Shown piece by piece: positions 8,079 through 16,849 of a stretch of DNA of 32,936 nt. The notes below the pieces were generated by a model. It did no database searches and had not been told where the DNA came from. It saw only the letters and a list, made by a program, of their open reading frames with translations. This DNA comes from Chthoniobacterales bacterium. GTDB taxonomy: Bacteria > Verrucomicrobiota > Verrucomicrobiia > Chthoniobacterales > Terrimicrobiaceae. The DNA lies in the NCBI GenBank assembly GCA_014879575.1, contig JACSRU010000073.1:1-32936 (forward strand), given 5' to 3'. The stretch's first letter is position 1, and each line of letters starts with the position of its first letter. The translations under genes were made by a program, and so were the position numbers.

Positions 8079-9298
8079 ATATCGCCGCAACAGGATTTGT
8101 TTCCGAGGAGGCCGGAAGCGTCGCCAGCGCAAATGCGTTGCTCCTGCGCGCGCTGCTCGCCAGGGGGTGCCGGATGCATTTTTTTTCGAAGGCCTCCTTT
8201 GTGGATCCGAGGTCCGTCGTGGGTGGGCACTCGTTGTTCCATTTCACGGATGTCACCAATGCATGCACCGATGCGATCCGCGAACATACCCAGGGCGTTC
8301 CCCTGCTCTCCACAGGCACGCGGATGCTCGATGTCCTTCGCTACAACCGGATGGTTGTTGAGGCGATCCGGCGCGAAAACAAGTCCCGGCGATTTGATCT
8401 TTGCCTGTGGCTCGGCGATTACGCCCGGGGGCGGATATCGGGAATTCCGACAGTGAGCTTTGCGCAGGGGCCTCCCGGGACGGATGCGCGATCCGTCTTG
8501 AGGCGGTTCGCGGAGATTCGCCGGTTGGCGGGGAGGGGTGCCGCCTGGAAGTGGAAATTGCTGGCCCATTTGCGACTTTCCCGATTCGGGCTGCCCCGGT
8601 TTGACATCTCCGATCTGATCGTCGTCGGCAGCTCGCAATCCCGGCAAACACTCCATCGGGAATTTCGTGTTCCGGAGGGCCGGACCGCAAGCCTTCCGTA
8701 TCCGATCGCGCTGGAGGCGTTTCGTCCGGGGCCCGGAGAAGTTGCCCACAAAAGGAAGCGATGCCTGTGGCTCGGACGAATCGTGCCGCGAAAGCGGCTG
8801 GATTTGTTCCTCGATGGGATTGCCCTGGCCATGAGTCGGGATGCAAATTTTGACGCCACCATTGTCGGACGCGAGGGATTCGTCCCGGGATACCGGAAGC
8901 TGATCGAAGCCTTCCCCTTTCCCGGGCGCCTCGAATGGATCCCCTCGGTGCCGCGAAGCGGGGTGCCCGATTTGATCCGTCGCCACGATGTCTTGATCCA
9001 GCCCAGCGAGGAGGAGGACTTCGGATCCTCGGTGGCGGAGGCGCAAGCCTGCGGGTGCCCGGTCATTGTGGGAAGAACCAACGGAAACGGGGACTACCTT
9101 TGCCCGTCTGACATTCACCTGCAAACAGACGATCCGCAGGAGCTCGCGGGTGCCATCGGCAGGCTGCTCCAGGCCGCTCCCATGCCGGAAGTCTCCCGGG
9201 CTTTTGCCGAGGCGACTTATGACGAGGGCACGGTTGCCGGGCAGTTTCTCGGATTGCTGAACCGACTCGTGTCGGCGAACTGCGAGGTGGAGACATGA
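8075..9298 (+). CDS. GT4-family glycosyltransferase (TTG start)
   Basis: This 407-residue GT-B enzyme opens NIAATGFVSEEAGSVASANALL, the acceptor-domain strand and glycine-containing loop. The donor domain has CLWLGRIVPRKRLDLFLDGI and the E-x7-E pair E314/E322 in EDFGSSVAEAQACGCPVIVG. The start is TTG at 8075, overlapping the previous TGA as TTGA; no nearby ATG would keep the N-terminal strand. Such tight overlap suggests reinitiation from the acetyltransferase gene. Its own stop overlaps the next ATG as ATGA. Confidence 0.88.
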   Translation: MNIAATGFVSEEAGSVASANALLLRALLARGCRMHFFSKASFVDPRSVVGGHSLFHFTDVTNACTDAIREHTQGVPLLSTGTRMLDVLRYNRMVVEAIRRENKSRRFDLCLWLGDYARGRISGIPTVSFAQGPPGTDARSVLRRFAEIRRLAGRGAAWKWKLLAHLRLSRFGLPRFDISDLIVVGSSQSRQTLHREFRVPEGRTASLPYPIALEAFRPGPGEVAHKRKRCLWLGRIVPRKRLDLFLDGIALAMSRDANFDATIVGREGFVPGYRKLIEAFPFPGRLEWIPSVPRSGVPDLIRRHDVLIQPSEEEDFGSSVAEAQACGCPVIVGRTNGNGDYLCPSDIHLQTDDPQELAGAIGRLLQAAPMPEVSRAFAEATYDEGTVAGQFLGLLNRLVSANCEVET

Positions 9299-10383
9299 AG
9301 CCGCGTCGCCTGGTCATTTTTTCCAGCCTGCCGGAAGTGGGAGGTCATACGACAACCACGCTCAAACTCTGCGAATTACTGCGTCCGCAGTTCGAGGAAA
9401 TCCGTCTCTTCGTCAAAGACATCCCGGGTCACGGATTCTCCCGGGCGGCCCACGACGAACTTGTCGCGGGAAACGTATCGCTGCATCGCCTGGCCGGGAA
9501 AAATCTGGTCCCCTGCCTGCCGGACGTTTTGTCGTGCCGGAAGGCGGATGTTTTCCTGGCCATTGGGATGCGCCATCTTTCTCCGGCGCTGGCATTATTG
9601 GTCGGAGCGCGCCAGTCCATTTACTATCACATCACGCATGAACTGAGCCCGGCGATCCTCCGACAGCTCCGCATCTACAAACGGTTCTTTTCCCAGCTTG
9701 TCTTTTTGTCGCCCGCAACGGCCCGGTGGTATGCGGAGTCCGCCGGGCAGACCCATCCCTTCGCCTGGGCGGTCCAACCCACCGCTCTTGCAATGGAACC
9801 CGGCCCCCTGCCGGATCGGATGCCCGGGCCGATCCGCTTCGGGATGCTCGGTCGCCTCACGGAGGAAAAGGGCGTCGGATTTCTTACAGGACTTGTCAAG
9901 GCAAGCCGGTTCCCCTGCACGTTGCACGTCGCGGGCCGGGGACCGGACGAGTCGGAAGTTCGACGCCTCCAGGCTTCACAACCCGACCGTTTCGTTTTCC
10001 GGGGTGCCTATTCGCCGAAGGAACGCCCTTCCTTTCTCAAACAATTCTTTTCGGAGATTGATATTCTTTGTGTCCCGAGTCTCGACGACCGGGAGGGGAT
10101 TCCGAATGTGATTCTTGAAGCCCTGCAATTTGGGGTTCCGGTCCTGGCAACAAACACCGGGGGCATGCGTTCGTTCGCCATGCGGGAACTCGGTCCGGCG
10201 GAGCCGGATGTCGTGCGTCTGGTCGAGCCGGCGGAATATGCCGCGGCATTTGACGCACTCCTCCAGGCACCCCTGCCTTCCATCGCAACGCGGGAAAGTT
10301 GTCGGAAATACTTTGAGGAGACATTTTCCGATCAGGTTCTTGATGTCCAGTGGAGGAGGATCCTTGCGGCCTCCGTAAGATGA
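9295..10383 (+). CDS. GT4-family glycosyltransferase
   Basis: This 362-residue GT-B enzyme begins RRLVIFSSLPEVGGHTTTTLKL, with the glycine loop of the acceptor domain. It continues with FGMLGRLTEEKGVGFLTGLV and the E-x7-E pair E267/E275 in EGIPNVILEALQFGVPVLATNTGG. The class is clear; sugar donor and acceptor are not. It is coupled by ATGA to the upstream glycosyltransferase. A 73-base gap follows before the polymerase-like gene. Confidence 0.9.
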   Translation: MKPRRLVIFSSLPEVGGHTTTTLKLCELLRPQFEEIRLFVKDIPGHGFSRAAHDELVAGNVSLHRLAGKNLVPCLPDVLSCRKADVFLAIGMRHLSPALALLVGARQSIYYHITHELSPAILRQLRIYKRFFSQLVFLSPATARWYAESAGQTHPFAWAVQPTALAMEPGPLPDRMPGPIRFGMLGRLTEEKGVGFLTGLVKASRFPCTLHVAGRGPDESEVRRLQASQPDRFVFRGAYSPKERPSFLKQFFSEIDILCVPSLDDREGIPNVILEALQFGVPVLATNTGGMRSFAMRELGPAEPDVVRLVEPAEYAAAFDALLQAPLPSIATRESCRKYFEETFSDQVLDVQWRRILAASVR

Positions 10384-10457
10384 TGGGGGCGGGTCGGAAA
10401 AATCGGTGCGGAGGATTGCTCGCCTGGCGGCGGGGATTCGCTGTATCCTGCGAGTGA
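10383..10457 (+). other. Candidate bridging mini-ORF of 24 codons
   Basis: The ATG at 10383 shares a base with the TGA of the upstream glycosyltransferase (TGATG). The frame stays open for 24 codons and ends with TGA at 10455-10457, sharing its last base with the polymerase ATG at 10457. Both ends therefore show the stop-start overlap that links most full-length genes here. The peptide is basic (begins MGAGRKNRCGG) and matches nothing I recognise. A coupling role is inference. Confidence 0.3.
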
Positions 10458-11827
10458 TGGACTGGCTGATCGCAATGCTCCTCATTCTTCCAGCGGCGTA
10501 TTTTTACGTCGCCGGTTCGAGCTGGCTGATTGACTACCTGGTCTGGGTGACGGTTCTGAATCGTGGCATTCGACGCGTCGTGGACTGGATGGCGGGTTCG
10601 TTCAATGCGTTTTCACCGATCAGTCTGACGCCCTTGGTGATTTCCGGATTCGTGTTTTTGATCGTATGGAAAAACTACCGGCACCTGCCCGGTTACCTCC
10701 AGAGGATCATCCGATTTTTTTCCGTGGCACTGGCAATCGGTTTCGTGGTTGGCCTGGTCCAGAACCAACTCGCTGCCGTCTATTCGCTGGCCGAATATGT
10801 CGCTCCGCTCTCGATCATGGGCTGCGCCGCGATCGCCCGGGGCAATGAACGGATCCTTGACCGCTGGATCAAATCCGTCGGGTGGGCGGCAGTCGCCGTG
10901 AGTCTGTATGGGTGGTATCAATACTACACAATTCCGCCCTGGGATGCCTTCTGGGTGAAGGCGGTGGGATTCGAAGGCTACCTGGGGCGCCTGCGTCCCA
11001 CGGAGATGACGGTTTTTTCCACGATGAGCGAGCGGGGCGTGCTTGCCGGCTTTCTCGCATTTGCGGTGATTCCGATGATGATTTCCAAGCGCTGGCGGAA
11101 TGTCGGCGGCTGGATCTCGGTGGGGCTGATTATCGCGACAATTTTGCTCACCTATGTGAGGACGGCGATCATCACCATCGGACTGGCGACCATTTTGTTT
11201 CCGGTGCTCAACCGCGGGAAGAACACGGTCCAGATTATCCTCATGCTTTGTCTGGCGGCTGTCGCGGGCAGCTATGTCCTCCAGAAGACGCCCAGCTCGG
11301 GAAAGGTCGGCGAGCGGATGCAGTCGATCGGCTCGATTACCGAGGACGGTTCGTTCAAGGGACGGATTCAGATTGCGAGCTATGGCGTTGGGGCCTTGTT
11401 GCGGAATCCCCTCGGCATGGGGTTGGGTTCGACAGGGCTTGCCGGACGGGTGAACACCGGCGTCATGGAAGCGGGCGGGGTCATCGGGGACAACGGATAC
11501 TTTGAAGTGCTTTTGTCCTTCGGCATTTTTGGCGGCGCCTGCTTTTTCTACGCATTTTATCTGATTTGGCGACAGGTCCGGGTGTTTGAGAAGCTCGGCA
11601 TTCGGGGGGAATCGCTCATGGTTTTCAAGGCTCTCTTCGTCACGGGTGCCGTGGCCCTCTTTGCCGGCAACTGGCTGGCGGGAGCGGGCTCCGTGGTATT
11701 TTGCGTGTTTGCGGGATTCGCCGTTTATCCCAAACCGGCGATGGACCGCGTGACCAAGGCGGCGGAGAAGCGGCGGCTTCAAAAACCGGACGCAGAGGTC
11801 GGGGGCTTGCAGGGAGAAAATTCCTGA
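10457..11827 (+). CDS. O-antigen polymerase/ligase-like membrane protein (Wzy/WaaL type)
   Basis: This roughly 456-residue integral membrane protein has about ten to twelve hydrophobic segments and a large loop in the second half (around residues 280-345, from QKTPSSGKVGERM to NTGVMEAGG). The short basic motif TYVRTAIITI sits at the start of a late segment, as in the Wzy/O-antigen ligase family (conserved arginine on the periplasmic face). It would join glycan repeat units or transfer the chain to an acceptor in the periplasm. I chose ATG 10457, where the first membrane segment starts and where the upstream mini-ORF stop overlaps. GTG 10406 or GTG 10454 are alternatives. Its presence beside an ABC exporter is unusual. 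Confidence 0.8.
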   Translation: MDWLIAMLLILPAAYFYVAGSSWLIDYLVWVTVLNRGIRRVVDWMAGSFNAFSPISLTPLVISGFVFLIVWKNYRHLPGYLQRIIRFFSVALAIGFVVGLVQNQLAAVYSLAEYVAPLSIMGCAAIARGNERILDRWIKSVGWAAVAVSLYGWYQYYTIPPWDAFWVKAVGFEGYLGRLRPTEMTVFSTMSERGVLAGFLAFAVIPMMISKRWRNVGGWISVGLIIATILLTYVRTAIITIGLATILFPVLNRGKNTVQIILMLCLAAVAGSYVLQKTPSSGKVGERMQSIGSITEDGSFKGRIQIASYGVGALLRNPLGMGLGSTGLAGRVNTGVMEAGGVIGDNGYFEVLLSFGIFGGACFFYAFYLIWRQVRVFEKLGIRGESLMVFKALFVTGAVALFAGNWLAGAGSVVFCVFAGFAVYPKPAMDRVTKAAEKRRLQKPDAEVGGLQGENS

Positions 11828-11829
11828 AG

Positions 11830-12996
11830 ATGCGGATTGCCTTCGCCATGATCAACTGCAACCGGCGCGACGGCAGCGCGCGGCCCGTCAATGAGGTTGC
11901 CGAACGGCTCGCACGGCAGGGACATGACGTCCACCTTTTCGCCAGGAAAGTGGAGGATCTCGATCTCGGGCTTGTGCAATGGCACAAAATTCCGGGGCCT
12001 GGCTGGCCCGAGGTGTTGGATTTTTCGAGCTACCATTTGCTTGCCAATCTGCGCTTGCGTCGGCGGGACTTCGATGTCATCCACTCGATCGGCTGCAACA
12101 CCCTCCGGGCTGATGTGGTCACCATTCAAAACATTCAACCGGCGAAGCAGGAGATCACCCGACGGTTTGACAAGCACGAGCGGGTCTCGGCGCCACGTCG
12201 TTTCACGCGGTGGCTCTACCATCACCGTACCTGTGCCGCGGAAAGGGCGCTTTACAATCGTCGGGGGCAGCCGCTGCTCTTCCTCCCGGTCTCGCGCGGG
12301 GTCGAGAAGGAACTCAGGCAACATTACGATATTGGAGCCTCCCCCGTGCGAATTATCCCGAATGCCGCAGATCTCGAAACTTTCCACCCCTTGCAGCCGC
12401 AGGAGCGGATCGTCTGGAGGAAGCGGAATGGTTTTGAGACAACGGATTTTCTCGCCATTTTCTCGGGCGGTGAGTGGTCCCGGAAGGGACTTGATCTGGC
12501 GATCCGGGCCGTGGCTTCGGTCGGGGACTCCCGCTTGAAGTTGTTTGTTGCCGGGGACGACGCCGATGCCAGGAGGTTCCAGGGACTGGCACGGGATCTC
12601 GGCGTTTCCGCGAGGGTCGTCTTCGGAGGATTCCGGCGGGACATCGCGGCGGCGATGGGCGCCTCGGATGTTTTTTTGTTTCCCAGCCACTACGAAGCCT
12701 TCAGCCTTGCAACGATTGAGGCCGCCGCCTGCGGGCTGCCGGTTCTGGCACCGCAGATCAACGGCACCGAGGAACTGATCGAATCCGGAGTGACCGGAGA
12801 ATTTCTCACATACGATCCGGACACGATCGCTGGGTGTCTTCAGAATTTTTTGCGGTGTCCCGAAGTGGCCCGCACGATGGGGGAGGAAGCCCGCCGCGTG
12901 GTGGAGAGAAATTTTACATGGGATCGAGTTGCCACGATGACGGCGGAAGCTTACAGAGAATTGATCGAACTCCGGAACAAATTCCGTCCGTCATGA
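11830..12996 (+). CDS. GT4-family glycosyltransferase
   Basis: This 388-residue GT-B enzyme begins MRIAFAMINCNRRDGSARPVNEV. It has the donor-domain strand FSGGEWSRKGLDLAIRAV, the RIIPNAADLETF segment common in GT4, and the E-x7-E pair E289/E297 in EAFSLATIEAAACGLPVLAP. The start at 11830 lies 2 bases after the polymerase gene; the frame is open further upstream but only as a shadow of that gene. It shares ATGA with the next gene. Confidence 0.9.
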   Translation: MRIAFAMINCNRRDGSARPVNEVAERLARQGHDVHLFARKVEDLDLGLVQWHKIPGPGWPEVLDFSSYHLLANLRLRRRDFDVIHSIGCNTLRADVVTIQNIQPAKQEITRRFDKHERVSAPRRFTRWLYHHRTCAAERALYNRRGQPLLFLPVSRGVEKELRQHYDIGASPVRIIPNAADLETFHPLQPQERIVWRKRNGFETTDFLAIFSGGEWSRKGLDLAIRAVASVGDSRLKLFVAGDDADARRFQGLARDLGVSARVVFGGFRRDIAAAMGASDVFLFPSHYEAFSLATIEAAACGLPVLAPQINGTEELIESGVTGEFLTYDPDTIAGCLQNFLRCPEVARTMGEEARRVVERNFTWDRVATMTAEAYRELIELRNKFRPS

Positions 12997-14078
12997 AGAT
13001 CGCATGGTTTGCAACAAAAGGCAGGGGATCCAACGAAGCGCAGCGGATGCAGGCACTCGTTTCGCTCCTGCCCGACACGACGGAGCTGCCTTTCGACAAA
13101 GCCGACAAACGACAAAGTTTTTTCCAACTTTGGGCAGCCATAAAACGCGAGAAACCGGATCTCCTTGTCATGGAGGGCACCGGGATTGCCGGTGGAGCCG
13201 CCTGTCTGCTGGCCCGAATGGTTTATGGCATCCGATATGTTGTCAGCAGCGGGGATGCCGTGGGTCCGTTTGTCAGGGCCCTGCACCCGGTGCTCGGGAT
13301 CTTTTTTGAGATTTACGAAAGGTGGCTTTGTCGCTGGAGCGCGGGCTTTATCGGTTGGACTCCGTATCTTTGCGGGCGGGCCATGGCTTTTGGCGCAAAA
13401 AAAACCGTCACGGCAGAGGGGTGGGTGATTGGTTCAAAGGAAGCTTCCGTTTCGCGCGACGCGATCCGTTCCGCATGGGGGGTGCCTCCCGGGGCACTTG
13501 TCGTCGGCATCGTGGGGAGCCTCAGTTGGAATCCGCGTCGGCAATGGTGCTACGGGCTGGATCTTGTGCGGGCGGCTCACAAGGTGGAGCGTCCGGATCT
13601 GTGTGTCGTGATCGTGGGGGGAGGGGACGGACTGCCGCGCTTGAAGCAACTGGCCGGAAGCTTGCTGGGTCGCCGCATCTTTTTGCCAGGACCCGTGCCG
13701 CTCGAAGAGGTAATGTCGAACCTCCAGGCGATGGATGTGGGGAGCCTTCCGCAAAGTGTCGATGGAGTTGGCACCTATCGCTATACGACCAAGTTGCCGG
13801 AATATCTCGCCGCGCGGCTCCCGGTGATCACCAACCAAATCCCCATGGCGTATGACCTCGGCCTCGACGGGATGTGGCGATTGCCGGGAGATTCTCCCTG
13901 GGATAAGACCCATCAAGAGGCACTGGAGGAATTGCTGCGTGGACTCGACAAAAAGGCCATCCGAAAAAAAGCGGACGCCATGCCGTCCTGCGGGGAAACC
14001 CATTTTTCAAAGGAACAACAAATCGCACGGGTCGCGGCATTTCTGCGTGAAGTGCTGCAGGAGGGAGGCCGCTTATGA
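12993..14078 (+). CDS. Probable GT-B glycosyltransferase (lacks the E-x7-E pair)
   Basis: This 361-residue protein begins MKIAWFATKGRGSNEAQRM and shows the alternating strand-helix pattern of a GT-B enzyme. The second domain contains VVGIVGSLSWNPRRQW and VIVGGGDGLPRL, with the C-terminal signature YRYTTKLPEYLAARLPVIT. The place normally taken by E-x7-E reads YRYTTKLPE, so only the second glutamate is present. This variant occurs in several GT4-like subgroups and is not proof of inactivity. The ATG at 12993 overlaps the previous stop. Confidence 0.78.
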   Translation: MKIAWFATKGRGSNEAQRMQALVSLLPDTTELPFDKADKRQSFFQLWAAIKREKPDLLVMEGTGIAGGAACLLARMVYGIRYVVSSGDAVGPFVRALHPVLGIFFEIYERWLCRWSAGFIGWTPYLCGRAMAFGAKKTVTAEGWVIGSKEASVSRDAIRSAWGVPPGALVVGIVGSLSWNPRRQWCYGLDLVRAAHKVERPDLCVVIVGGGDGLPRLKQLAGSLLGRRIFLPGPVPLEEVMSNLQAMDVGSLPQSVDGVGTYRYTTKLPEYLAARLPVITNQIPMAYDLGLDGMWRLPGDSPWDKTHQEALEELLRGLDKKAIRKKADAMPSCGETHFSKEQQIARVAAFLREVLQEGGRL

Positions 14079-14518
14079 GAAATCCTGAGCGTCTCTGGGC
14101 GGTTTCCCGCTCGCTCCATCGCATGGGCTGGCCGTTTGCCGCCCGGCTGGTCAAGACACTGAATTGGGCAATCCACAAGTGCCTGCTTCCGGCGGAGGCG
14201 ATTGTTGGCGAAGGGGTGATTCTGGAACACCATGCGCTGGGGATCGTGATGCATCCCCAGGTGACGATTGGAGATGGCAGCCGGATTTTTCATCATGTCA
14301 CGCTGGCGGCGGAGTGTTGCATTGGTGCCGAACACCGGATTGTGCTGGGACGGGACGTCACCATCGGCGCCCATTCCATTGTGATCGCGCGGACAGGACA
14401 CTCCCTGCACATCGGGGATGGGAGCGTCCTGGGCGCAGGGTCGGTGCTGACCCACGACATCCCTTCCGGTCAAATCTGGGCCGGAAATCCCGCCCGCTTC
14501 CTCAAAAACAACCAATGA
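14075..14518 (+). CDS. Hexapeptide-repeat acetyltransferase (serine acetyltransferase-like)
   Basis: This 147-residue protein has a short helical N-terminus and then left-handed beta-helix turns (EAIVGEGVILEHHALGIV, VTIGDGSRIFHHVTLAA, CIGAEHRIVLGRDVTIGAHS, LHIGDGSVLGAGSVL) ending in AGNPARFL. The segment HHALGIV...HPQVTIGDG resembles the CysE active-site region, but the CysE N-terminal domain is missing. Such short forms in glycan clusters usually acetylate sugars. It is coupled by ATGA on both sides. It shares the fold with the acetyltransferase at 7464-8078 but is not a close copy. Confidence 0.85.
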   Translation: MRNPERLWAVSRSLHRMGWPFAARLVKTLNWAIHKCLLPAEAIVGEGVILEHHALGIVMHPQVTIGDGSRIFHHVTLAAECCIGAEHRIVLGRDVTIGAHSIVIARTGHSLHIGDGSVLGAGSVLTHDIPSGQIWAGNPARFLKNNQ

Positions 14519-15690
14519 GAGACGCGATCCTTCTGCCGAATATCTCCGGGTTTCCCTCCGAAAGCATGCAGCGGTATGCCGCCGAACTGGCGGCCGCATT
14601 GAGGAAACTCAGGGATGGCACCTGGAGAATCGGAGAAATTCTTTGCGAGCCCTCCGGTGCGATTTCCACAATTTTTGGCGGAGGAAAGTTCGGAGACCAA
14701 ATGGCCAGCCGCCACGCCCGCTTTCTCAAATACCCCGGCATGATCCGTTCCCGGGTCGGCTCGGTGTTTCATATTTTGGATCACAGCCACGCCAACCTGG
14801 CCCTGGCGACACCCCCGGCGGCCACTGTGCTGACCTGTCACGACATCATCCCGTTGCTTGCGGCGAAGGGACGGGTCTCGATGCCGCATCCCGCCATGAC
14901 CCGCTTCACCTTTCCGCTCCGTGTCGCGTGCATGAAGCGGTGCCGAAAAATCATTGCCATCTCGGAAAGCACAAAAAAGACCATGATCGAGGTGGCGGGA
15001 ATCCCGGCGGAAAAAATCGCGGTGGTTTACTACGGATGCAATCCCGCCTTCGGTCCCGAACCAGCGACCCCGGGCCAGTCACCCGCCGGGGAACGTCGCG
15101 AAATTTTCACGCGGTATGGAATCCCGGAAGGGGCGCGGGTGATCCTGCATGTGGCGACGGCAACCCGGTATAAAAACACTCCGGCCATCCTCGAGGCCTT
15201 GCGCATCCTGAAGGAAAAGCCTGATCTCCCGGTCTGGTTGCTCCGGGTCGGCGCGGAATTTTTCGAGGATGAGGCACGGCTTGTCGAACAACTCGGCATC
15301 GGGGACCGCATCCGGCATGTTGGTCGCGTGTCTGATGACCAGCTCCTCGGTGCCATCTATCGCGCGGCGGATGTGTTTGCGTTTCCGTCGCTCTGGGAGG
15401 GCTTTGGCTGGCCCGTGCTGGAGGCGATGGCCTGCGGGACGCCTGTCGTGGTGTCGAATGTTGCGTCCTTGCCGGAAGTCGCGGGAGCCGCCGGTCTTTC
15501 GATCCCACCCCGTGACCACGTGGCGCTGGCCGGGGCATTGGGTGCCGTCCTTTCCAGCCCCCAGGAACGCCTGCGACTCTCGGCGGCGGCCCTTGCGCAG
15601 GCCGGCCGATTTTCCTGGGAAGCCTGCGCCCGGGGGACTCTGGCGGTTTACGAACAAATCGCTGCCGGGCAAAACGGGCGAAGCCCATGA
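14515..15690 (+). CDS. GT4-family glycosyltransferase
   Basis: This 391-residue GT-B enzyme contains VLTCHDIIPLLAAKG in the acceptor domain and IIAISESTKKTMIEVAGI, a signature of the mannosyltransferase-type GT4 group. The donor domain has ILHVATATRYKNTPAILEAL and the E-x7-E pair E295/E303 in EGFGWPVLEAMACGTPVVVSN, followed by SLPEVAGAAG. The DIIP/SES pattern is often seen in mannosyl- or rhamnosyltransferases, but the donor is not established here. The start at 14515 overlaps the upstream stop (ATGA). Confidence 0.9.
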   Translation: MRDAILLPNISGFPSESMQRYAAELAAALRKLRDGTWRIGEILCEPSGAISTIFGGGKFGDQMASRHARFLKYPGMIRSRVGSVFHILDHSHANLALATPPAATVLTCHDIIPLLAAKGRVSMPHPAMTRFTFPLRVACMKRCRKIIAISESTKKTMIEVAGIPAEKIAVVYYGCNPAFGPEPATPGQSPAGERREIFTRYGIPEGARVILHVATATRYKNTPAILEALRILKEKPDLPVWLLRVGAEFFEDEARLVEQLGIGDRIRHVGRVSDDQLLGAIYRAADVFAFPSLWEGFGWPVLEAMACGTPVVVSNVASLPEVAGAAGLSIPPRDHVALAGALGAVLSSPQERLRLSAAALAQAGRFSWEACARGTLAVYEQIAAGQNGRSP

Positions 15691-15710
15691 AAATCCCGCT
15701 CCGGTCATGA
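15687..15710 (+). other. Candidate bridging mini-ORF of 7 codons
   Basis: The ATG at 15687 overlaps the TGA of the upstream glycosyltransferase (ATGA). The frame reads MKIPLRS and stops with TGA at 15708-15710, which overlaps the ATG at 15707 of the next glycosyltransferase (again ATGA). It covers the whole gap between the two genes. Either overlap alone could be chance. Confidence 0.25.
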
Positions 15711-16849
15711 TACTTTTTTTGGATCAAAGCGGGCAGATCGGCGGCGCGGAAATCTGCCTTGCCGATCTCGCGGGTTTTTTTCAATCCCGCTCCCGGGTGA
15801 TCCTCCTGTCGGACGGCCCATTTTTTCCCTATCTTCAAGCGCGCGGAATTCCCGTCTCTGTCCTACCGCTGCCCGGCAATCTTTCCCGGGCCACGAAGAA
15901 GCGGCTGGGTGCGGGGGTGTTGTGGGCTCTGCCCGCTTTCGGCGGATTGCTCTGGAAGCTTCGCAAAGCCATTTTGTCTTCGAAAGTGGTTTATCTCAAC
16001 ACCGCCAAGGCTCTGCTTGTCGGCACCGCCGCCAATGTCCCTGTCCGCCGTCTCTGCCTCTTTCACCTGCATGATCTCTGGGATGCCGCGCATTTTTCCC
16101 GTTCAAACATCCGGCTTCTTGTCGCGGCGGCCAACCGGGCGGATGCCATCATCGCAAACTCCCGGGCCTCCGCCGATGCCTTCCGAAAGGCGGGGGGGAA
16201 AACCGCCCTGCATGTCATTCCCAACGGATTTGACAGTCGGCGTTTTGACGCGGTGGACGCGGGAACGGTCGCCGCGCTGAGGGTGCAATGGAATCCCTCC
16301 GGAGGTCCCGTGGCGGCGATTTTCGGACGACTTTCCCGATGGAAGGGACAGCATGTCCTGATCGAAGCGGCCCGACAAATCCCGGGTCTCACGGTATGGA
16401 TTGTCGGTGAGGCTCTCTACACGGAGGACGACGCCGCCTACGCTGCGGAGTTGAAGGCATTGGCCGCGGGGCTCGGGGCGCGGGTGCAGTTTCTCGGATT
16501 TCAGGGAAATGTTCCCGGCCTGATGCTGGCGGCGGACATCATTGTTCATACTTCCATTTCCCCCGAACCTTTCGGACGCGTGATCGTTGAGGGCATGCTG
16601 GCCGGAAAGCCGGTCATTGCCGTGAATGCCGGTGGCCCCAGGGAAATCATTCGCCCCGACGTTACCGGCCTGCTGATTCCACCAGGGGACTCGTCCGCCC
16701 TGGCGGCGGCTCTCAAGAACCTCCTTGCCAATCCGCAAGCGGCCCGGGCGATGGGAGAGGCCGGACGCCGGATGGCCACCGTCGAATATTCCCTGGAAAG
16801 GGTGGGGGCGGACACTCAAGCGATTCTTCGGAGGCTCGAAACCCCGTGA
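15707..16849 (+). CDS. GT4-family glycosyltransferase
   Basis: This 380-residue GT-B enzyme opens MILFLDQSGQIGGAEICLADL; the GGAE loop is the classic N-terminal motif of GT4. It continues with IIANSRASADAFRKAGG and VIPNGFDSRRF, the donor-domain start AAIFGRLSRWKGQHVLIEAA and the E-x7-E pair E287/E295 in EPFGRVIVEGMLAGKPVIA. The frame is open far upstream only as a shadow of the previous gene. I placed the start at ATG 15707, immediately before the conserved strand. The stop overlaps the next gene's GTG. Confidence 0.92.
   Translation: MILFLDQSGQIGGAEICLADLAGFFQSRSRVILLSDGPFFPYLQARGIPVSVLPLPGNLSRATKKRLGAGVLWALPAFGGLLWKLRKAILSSKVVYLNTAKALLVGTAANVPVRRLCLFHLHDLWDAAHFSRSNIRLLVAAANRADAIIANSRASADAFRKAGGKTALHVIPNGFDSRRFDAVDAGTVAALRVQWNPSGGPVAAIFGRLSRWKGQHVLIEAARQIPGLTVWIVGEALYTEDDAAYAAELKALAAGLGARVQFLGFQGNVPGLMLAADIIVHTSISPEPFGRVIVEGMLAGKPVIAVNAGGPREIIRPDVTGLLIPPGDSSALAAALKNLLANPQAARAMGEAGRRMATVEYSLERVGADTQAILRRLETP

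Noticed and set aside
10613-11782. Minus-strand reading frame of 389 codons opposite the polymerase-like gene
   Set aside because: The plus-strand frame has membrane helices and a family motif; the antisense translation is His- and Arg-rich with no domain.
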